Source: a virus
DNA length: 47,452 nucleotides
Reading direction: 5' to 3' (one strand)
IMG/VR virus record: IMGVR_UViG_3300032177_000019
Location: 1 to 47,452 of that record
Shown: piece by piece, positions 42,839-47,452 of the stretch
Layout: every line of letters begins with the position of its first letter
Position numbering within the stretch: the stretch's first letter is position 1
Notes under the pieces: generated by a model
What the model saw: the letters and a program-made list of their open reading frames with translations, nothing else
What the model was told of the DNA's origin: nothing
The model's database searches: none
Program-made: the position numbers and the translations under genes

Positions 42839-44935
42839 GTGACCTATAATCGTAACCTCTACAACAGTGCGCTTTACAATGCGGGCCGTTCGGAGGCCGG
42901 GGCTGCGATTAAGTCTCTTATATCGGCGCACACAGGTCCGCATATAAAAGCAGTTGTAGGCGTAAGTGGTGGCGTTACTTTCATTTCTGATTTCAACATA
43001 GTTGAAGGATCTATTAGTAAGCCACCTACTTCATTTAGATTCCCAGATTTATCGGCAATAGTTACTGCTATAAGAATAGGTACTGCTGATTTGGGAGCAA
43101 GTATTCATGGGTTCGCTTATAAGGATTTATTAGCAAAGATTTTCCCCGTGGAAACTATCCCTGATTTAGTGGCGTATATAAAAGCCTTAGCCTCTTCCGA
43201 CATTCAAGCTAGCATCTTGGGTATGCTAGCTGAAGCTAATCTTGGTGCGACTCTTTTTGTTGCTATTCATAATTTATCGGCAAGAATTTTTAGTTTTGAT
43301 GCTCCTACTTTATCTGCAAGAATAACTCCTCATTTACCCGCAAATTTAGGTGCTCGTATATGGTCTCCTTTAGATTTGTTGGCTACTATAAATTATCCGT
43401 ACTATTCAGAGTTACCGGCTAGTATAAGTGGGCATCTTGCTGCTAACTTAATCGGCAAAGTCTTTCCCGTTTCTCGCATACCAAACCTCAGGGCGTATGT
43501 TAATGCTTCTCAAAGTTCGGTAAAAGATTTAATAGCTTATTTGAAGTGCAATGCTTCTTCTTCTGGAGATCTTGGTGCTTCGGTAGCAGGAGCTCACGGG
43601 GACTTCGATTTAACGGCCATACTGACTCCTTCCGGAGCGTATCAGAATCTTATAGGCTATCTAACTAGAGCAACTGCTGCTTCTGCAAATTTACAAGCTA
43701 CGTTAGGCTTATCTATCGGTAACTCCACGGATCTTGCTGCAAGTATTTCATTTTACGGCGCCAAAAATATATCTGCTAGTATAAGCGCCCTTCCTCTCGG
43801 TGCAAAGGATAGATTCTTACCCGCCATTATACAGAGTTTAAATATTGTAGATTTATCTTCTACTATAACAGGAACAACTAACAGAGCAAATCTTGCCGCA
43901 AGCGTTACGTCCTTTCCGTATTTCCATGACCTATCCGCCTTCCTTCGCGCAGCAGAAACATATATTACGTCCCTATTTACAGTAAGTACTTTGGCGTCTG
44001 CGGACCTTCGAGCGAGTATAGGCGTACCTTCTTGTGCTGGCGGTACGGGAATACTAAATATAGCAGCTCTTCTTACGGCTAAAAATAAGGGCGATCTACA
44101 CGGCACAATTTCTGCTTATCAGCTGGCTAATCTTGGGGCACAAGTAAATACCACTACTGGGCTCTATTATTTTGATACTGTTAATATTTCGTACACGCCC
44201 CAAAAGATTCGTATAGTTCATCCCTACCTTGTCTCTGATACTATAAATATTGTATATGCTCCTTTCCGGGGTCAAAATCTCAATGCATCTATTATTGGCG
44301 ATCTACCCAGTGTTAATCTAGCCGCTACTCTGCGAGTTGTACGTGTACTGCCTAGGGTAATGCCTGTTACATCCAAGATTTTATCTGCGGATTTACGATC
44401 TGGCGAAGCACAAAATATTCAAGAAATTCGTTTACAGTTAGAAGGGACTTTCTTTGACTTTATTTACATAAATGGTACTAACCAAGCGTTTATAAGGGAT
44501 TATACCCAGAAGTGGAAGTTAAATATCCGTTCGTTTAAGGCAATCGCTGCCAATTTATTTGGAGATTTTGCTGCCGCCAGAATTTGTAGACTTGGAGATC
44601 TTTCCTCATTTGATACAATAGATGCCGCTGTAAGGGCATGTATAGATGCTGTTCTAGGCTTAAGTAGTCAGACAGACTTAGGGGCGTCGATTACCGTAAG
44701 GGGTGGTTTTGCTGGACTTTCAGCCACGCTCGGTACTATAAACATTTTTACAGATATTCCGGCTTCTGTAGGTAGGGTATTCCCATCCGACTTGTTAGCT
44801 TCAGTGGCTTCTCAGGGCGATTACGGCGCTCTGGGGGGTATTATAAGCGGAGTTTCATCTACCAGTAGCAACCTCACAGCCAGCATAGACCCTTACGCCG
44901 TATCAGATATAGGTGCAGATATTACCGGCATTTAA
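42839..44935 (+). CDS. [DN]LxAxI-repeat structural protein
   Basis: 698 residues from a GTG (AGGAGG 12 bases upstream, slightly long spacing). The chain is dominated by a short motif of the form [DN]-L-x-A-x-[IVL], such as DLGASI, DLLAKI, DLVAYI, NLGATL, NLSARI, NLGARI, DLLATI, NLQATL, DLAASI, NLAASV, DLRASI and NLNASI. It recurs more than 30 times with spacing of about 10-25 residues. Two stretches interrupt it: about residues 449-480 (INIVYAP, VNISYTP) and about 523-612 (IQEIRLQLEGTFFDFIYING, IRDYTQKWKLNIRSF). The repeat suggests a solenoid or fibrous array. I know no named family. It is the last gene of the tail block, and a promoter follows. Confidence 0.7.
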   Translation: MTYNRNLYNSALYNAGRSEAGAAIKSLISAHTGPHIKAVVGVSGGVTFISDFNIVEGSISKPPTSFRFPDLSAIVTAIRIGTADLGASIHGFAYKDLLAKIFPVETIPDLVAYIKALASSDIQASILGMLAEANLGATLFVAIHNLSARIFSFDAPTLSARITPHLPANLGARIWSPLDLLATINYPYYSELPASISGHLAANLIGKVFPVSRIPNLRAYVNASQSSVKDLIAYLKCNASSSGDLGASVAGAHGDFDLTAILTPSGAYQNLIGYLTRATAASANLQATLGLSIGNSTDLAASISFYGAKNISASISALPLGAKDRFLPAIIQSLNIVDLSSTITGTTNRANLAASVTSFPYFHDLSAFLRAAETYITSLFTVSTLASADLRASIGVPSCAGGTGILNIAALLTAKNKGDLHGTISAYQLANLGAQVNTTTGLYYFDTVNISYTPQKIRIVHPYLVSDTINIVYAPFRGQNLNASIIGDLPSVNLAATLRVVRVLPRVMPVTSKILSADLRSGEAQNIQEIRLQLEGTFFDFIYINGTNQAFIRDYTQKWKLNIRSFKAIAANLFGDFAAARICRLGDLSSFDTIDAAVRACIDAVLGLSSQTDLGASITVRGGFAGLSATLGTINIFTDIPASVGRVFPSDLLASVASQGDYGALGGIISGVSSTSSNLTASIDPYAVSDIGADITGI
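43040..44932 (+). repeat. Protein-level [DN]LxAxI repeat array
   Basis: More than 30 copies of a six-residue motif in one gene, with variable spacers. The DNA itself is not a simple tandem repeat: different codons encode the motif (gatttgttggctact, aatttaggtgctcgt, gaccttcgagcgagt), which indicates long-standing selection on the protein pattern rather than recent DNA expansion. Confidence 0.7.
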
Positions 44936-44939
44936 TTTC

Positions 44940-44968
44940 TTGACATCTGCTGAATCGTATCTTATACT
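44940..44968 (+). promoter_or_regulatory. Sigma70-like promoter of the clamp-recA operon
   Basis: TTGACA (44940-44945), an exact 17-base spacer, then TATACT (44963-44968). Expected transcription start near 44975, about 37 bases before the clamp ATG. It marks the change from tail genes to DNA-metabolism genes and suggests transcription by host RNA polymerase, as would suit early or middle expression. Confidence 0.75.
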
Positions 44969-44978
44969 TACAACAAAG

Positions 44979-44995
44979 GGCAGGTAGGTCCTGTC
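44979..44995 (+). promoter_or_regulatory. Small 5'-UTR hairpin ahead of the clamp gene
   Basis: GGCAGG and CCTGTC can pair as a 6-bp stem (one G-U pair) around a 5-base loop. It would lie near the 5' end of the transcript from the promoter at 44940 and just upstream of, but not covering, the GAGGAG ribosome binding site (44999-45004). It may stabilise the mRNA or be fortuitous. Confidence 0.3.
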
Positions 44996-45011
44996 AGTGA
45001 GGAGTATTTAG

Positions 45012-46172
45012 ATGAAATTCACCATTGCGGCGCATGCCTTAAAGCGCGCTCTGGACCGCTGTAACCAAATAGCGCCGGCTTCTTCTGCCATCGCAGAAGA
45101 ACGGACGGGAGTTTTGTTACACGTCGAGAGTGAGCGCGTTATTTTTATGGCTTCCGACGACACCATGTCTATTCGTGTGGAAGTTCCAGCGGAAGTTGAG
45201 GAAGTTGGGGAAGCATTAGTTAAATGTAATGCGGTAAGTAGTGCAATTGTGGCTACTTTTGAAGACCGTAGTTTTGATGGTACAGAAAATTTTGTGGTTC
45301 TTAGTACAAATAATAAGAACATACTACGTATTACGGGTAGTACAAAGATTTCTGAAGGGGAAAAGCCATTAAGTCACAGTCGTAGTTTCCCGCTTTTAAA
45401 TGCTGACTTTTTTAGTGAAACTCCGGAGTTTGACGAGGCCAAGGTCACGCATTTCCCGGCCTTTGCCTTTATGGATGGGCTATCTTTAGTTAGCCACGCG
45501 GCTTCTAAAGACCCTTCCAAGTTGAATTTCAACTGTATTTGCTTAACGTTAACCGAGGACAACGTCGTGTTTGCCGCTACAGACGGTATTCAAATTGCTG
45601 AATACAGAAAAGCCGCAAAGGTTAAAGGCCTGCGCGGCTCTTTTATTTTAGGCTTAAAATTTGCTACCGTGGCCGGTAAAACTGTAGACCCCAACCTTGA
45701 ATCCGTGGAACTTTATGTAGAGGATAACAATATCTTTGTACGTAACGGAAGTTTTACGTTAGTAGGGGCACTATTAAACACGAAGTTCCCGGAATACGGT
45801 CCATATATGGATGTTTCTTCTTATAAGAAGGCTGTATTTAATACTGCGTCTTTTTCTTCGGTACTGGCAGGTATGCAGCCCTCTGTGGACGCTAAAACCC
45901 ACCGGCTGGTTCTTGATGCCAAGAAGTCTGGAACGGCGATATTGTCCACTTCTAGCACCACAGGTGAGGCGGAGAGCTCTGACTTGGAAATTCAAACTCC
46001 TGAGGACTTTGATTTCCAGTTTAATAGCGTTCTGTTGCAGAATGCGGTGCGTACTTTCACCAGCGGTACTTTCAACTTCTATTTTGATAAGAAAGGTAAA
46101 GGTGTTCTTCTTCAATCCGAAGTTCTGCCGGAGTTTAAGACTTACCTTTGCACGTTAAAGAAAGTAGCGTAG
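45012..46172 (+). CDS. dnaN: DNA polymerase III beta-type sliding clamp
   Basis: 386 residues, against about 366 in E. coli DnaN. The N-terminus MKFTIAAHALKRALDRCNQI and the first domain (LLHVESERVIFMASDDTMSI, RVEVPAEVEEVGEALV) match the repeated clamp fold. ATDGIQIAEY near 187 corresponds to the conserved ATDxxRLA, and LLNTKFPEYGPY near 254 corresponds to LVDGRFPDYRR. The last residues, LPEFKTYLCTLKKVA, stand where DnaN ends in the MPMRL hydrophobic-cleft strand. Function is to ring DNA and tether the replicative polymerase. It starts at ATG with GAGGAG 7 bases upstream and is first in an operon with recA. The divergence from bacterial clamps suggests a long phage history. Confidence 0.85.
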   Translation: MKFTIAAHALKRALDRCNQIAPASSAIAEERTGVLLHVESERVIFMASDDTMSIRVEVPAEVEEVGEALVKCNAVSSAIVATFEDRSFDGTENFVVLSTNNKNILRITGSTKISEGEKPLSHSRSFPLLNADFFSETPEFDEAKVTHFPAFAFMDGLSLVSHAASKDPSKLNFNCICLTLTEDNVVFAATDGIQIAEYRKAAKVKGLRGSFILGLKFATVAGKTVDPNLESVELYVEDNNIFVRNGSFTLVGALLNTKFPEYGPYMDVSSYKKAVFNTASFSSVLAGMQPSVDAKTHRLVLDAKKSGTAILSTSSTTGEAESSDLEIQTPEDFDFQFNSVLLQNAVRTFTSGTFNFYFDKKGKGVLLQSEVLPEFKTYLCTLKKVA

Positions 46173-46173
46173 T

Positions 46174-46716
46174 TTGCCTTCCCTATACTTCGATGAAGAA
46201 GAAGCTGTTAACGAACTCAGAGACCGGGGGTATAGGGTAGAAAAGGTTTGTTTTAAAGAAGTAGAAAGAATCACAACGCTCAGAGATTTAAGTGCTTTTT
46301 TCTACTACAAGCGGCGGTGCTATAATTTAGGTAGGCAGTATAATTATGAAGGTAACCTAGTTGAGGATTCAAAACCACTTAGTCTTTTTGTAACTGCTAG
46401 ACAGAAGTTGGGTTTAAGTAGGAAGCAGGCGATTCAGGAAGCTGCGGTTATTGTAGATGCCCTTTTTAAGTATGAAAAACATTTACACTTAAAGTCACCT
46501 GTTATAAGTCCGCATATTTTAGCGTCTGTTTCTGTAGTTAATAGACTTTGTTCCTATATGAATGGGGAAGTTCCGGATGTGTTGGAACAAGATAATGCAG
46601 AGTATATAGATCAAATAAATGCTCTTTACGTTCAACAGTATGAAAAAGAAGATTTGGAACGAATTAATAAAGAACGAAAGAGTGTGATGGAGGACTTAAA
46701 TGTCAAAAGAAGTTAA
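46174..46716 (+). CDS. Unknown protein between clamp and RecA
   Basis: 180 residues. The start is the TTG at 46174, one base after the clamp stop, because the frame is closed just upstream (TAG at 46165) and no good alternative start follows until residue 129. Ribosome re-initiation after the clamp is likely, as the Shine-Dalgarno is weak. The protein is charged and mostly helical (FDEEEAVNELRDRGYRVEKV, then RQKLGLSRKQAIQEAAVIVD, then EKEDLERINKERKSVMEDL). A central cluster, FYYKRRCYNLG, is basic and aromatic. It overlaps recA by 17 bases. No family recognised. Position suggests a replication or recombination accessory factor. Confidence 0.7.
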   Translation: MPSLYFDEEEAVNELRDRGYRVEKVCFKEVERITTLRDLSAFFYYKRRCYNLGRQYNYEGNLVEDSKPLSLFVTARQKLGLSRKQAIQEAAVIVDALFKYEKHLHLKSPVISPHILASVSVVNRLCSYMNGEVPDVLEQDNAEYIDQINALYVQQYEKEDLERINKERKSVMEDLNVKRS

Positions 46717-47452
46717 AGAAGTTAAAGTAGTCAATAATCTCAGTGTAATAACCAACGCGATCGAGAAAGAATTCGGTCCGGTAGTGAAGTGGCTTGGGGA
46801 GGCGTCTAGTTTTATTTCTGAAACCTTACCTACGGGTAGTCTTGGTTTGGATTTAGCCATTGGAAATGGTGGGTTGGAGCGGGGATTGGTTGCCGAGTTT
46901 TTTGGCGGGCCAGGCGCAGGCAAGAGTTTCCTTGCTTACTCTGTAATAAAAGAAGCTTGTCGGCGGGGGCATAAAAGTTTTATTGTGGACGCAGAGCACG
47001 CCTTAGACCCTCGTCTACTCATTAAGATGGGCTTTCCGGAAAACGATGTACTCATTGTTGACGGCGCCCCTACTGGAGAGGCAAATTTGGATATTGCTCA
47101 CCGGCTAATGGAAACGGGTCAGTTTGCTGTGGGCGTAATTGATAGCGTGGCAGCTTTAGTTCCTAACGCCCGCGTAGAGCAAGACTATGGCCAACAGACT
47201 ATGGGTCTACACGCAAGACTGATGAGTGCTGGACTTCAGAAGATCTCTACAGTTGTAAAGAAAACAAATACGCTCCTTATTTTTATCAACCAGCTGCGAC
47301 ATAAGATAGGTGAGTATGGTAATCCGGAGACAACTACTGGGGGTAACGCTTTACCGTTTTATGCTAGCTATCGTATCTCTCTTCGGGGCGGAGTCTCTAA
47401 GTCTAGCAGGTTAATAGACGAGGGTACGGGTGAGGTGTACGGACACCGTACG
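46700..47452 (+). CDS. recA: RecA recombinase (3' end outside the window)
   Basis: ATG at 46700 with GGAGG 7 bases upstream. 251 codons are visible before the right edge. Walker A is GGPGAGKS at residues 69-76 (Lys75), in place of the bacterial GPESSGKT. The catalytic glutamate is in FIVDAEHALDP (Glu99). VGVIDSVAALVP gives Walker B, QTMGLHARLMSAGLQKI and NTLLIFINQLRHKIGEYGNP cover the loop L1 region, and ETTTGGNALPFYASYRISL contains the conserved L2/strand motifs. These residues match RecA rather than RadA or UvsX. It promotes strand exchange in recombination-dependent replication and repair. It overlaps the preceding gene by 17 bases and is in the same operon as the clamp. Confidence 0.95.
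   Translation, partial: MSKEVKEVKVVNNLSVITNAIEKEFGPVVKWLGEASSFISETLPTGSLGLDLAIGNGGLERGLVAEFFGGPGAGKSFLAYSVIKEACRRGHKSFIVDAEHALDPRLLIKMGFPENDVLIVDGAPTGEANLDIAHRLMETGQFAVGVIDSVAALVPNARVEQDYGQQTMGLHARLMSAGLQKISTVVKKTNTLLIFINQLRHKIGEYGNPETTTGGNALPFYASYRISLRGGVSKSSRLIDEGTGEVYGHRT

Noticed and set aside
1-47452. tRNA genes, CRISPR arrays, insertion sequences and attachment sites
   Set aside because: The gaps are too short for most of these and none shows cloverleaf, repeat-spacer or terminal-repeat patterns. I could not run a tRNA or repeat scan.

Overview
The window looks like part of the genome of a large tailed bacteriophage (Caudoviricetes, probably jumbo-sized). Every gene I can support lies on the + strand. 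Gaps are tiny: the longest is about 76 bases, and no gene-free stretch reaches 300. Adjacent genes often share start and stop bases (TAATG or TAGTG junctions). Shine-Dalgarno sites are strong (AAGGAGG type), and GTG and TTG starts are common. Most products are beta-rich, Ser/Thr/Gly-rich virion proteins, two of them over 2,200 residues. I saw no terminase, capsid or portal gene, so the window falls in the tail and adsorption part of the genome. The host cannot be named from the sequence.

Layout. (1) About 1-5.5 kb: a coiled-coil protein cut by the left edge, two proteins that resemble baseplate or tail-hub parts, then small cysteine-rich structural proteins and a zinc-ribbon miniprotein. (2) 5.5-6.2 kb: a free-standing HNH homing endonuclease whose 3' end carries the ribosome binding site of the next gene, which appears to start on ATT. 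(3) 6.2-19.1 kb: tail and fibre proteins built from recurring modules, namely Ig-like domains, Big1-like C-terminal domains, a tail module shared by three proteins, and a P-[IV]-[EQ]-Q repeat. (4) 19.1-20.3 kb: a second homing endonuclease with a PD-(D/E)XK-type nuclease. It has its own sigma70-like promoter and a hairpin that overlaps its ribosome binding site. A small hypothetical protein follows. (5) 20.4-39.5 kb: a 2,220-residue protein, a zinc-ribbon miniprotein, a 2,584-residue and an 1,129-residue adhesin-like protein with discoidin-, CBM- and LamG-like domains, and a probable beta-propeller. (6) 39.5-44.9 kb: a fibre-like protein, two tandemly duplicated 297-residue proteins, a small protein, and a 698-residue protein made of more than 30 copies of a short [DN]-L-x-A-x-[IVL] motif. 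(7) From 44.94 kb: a strong sigma70-like promoter opens a DNA-metabolism operon with a DnaN-type sliding clamp, an unknown 180-residue protein, and RecA cut by the right edge.

How it fits together. Regions 1 and 3-6 probably encode the tail tip, baseplate and a large set of host-recognition proteins. Carbohydrate-binding and Ig-like modules are reused among them, as expected under selection for host-range change. Region 7 is the start of replication and recombination functions under a separate promoter. The two homing endonucleases are selfish elements in the structural operon, and each seems to be wired into local translation differently. The most unusual signals are the promoter-within-hairpin layout before the second endonuclease, the ATT start behind the first, and the [DN]LxAxI repeat protein.
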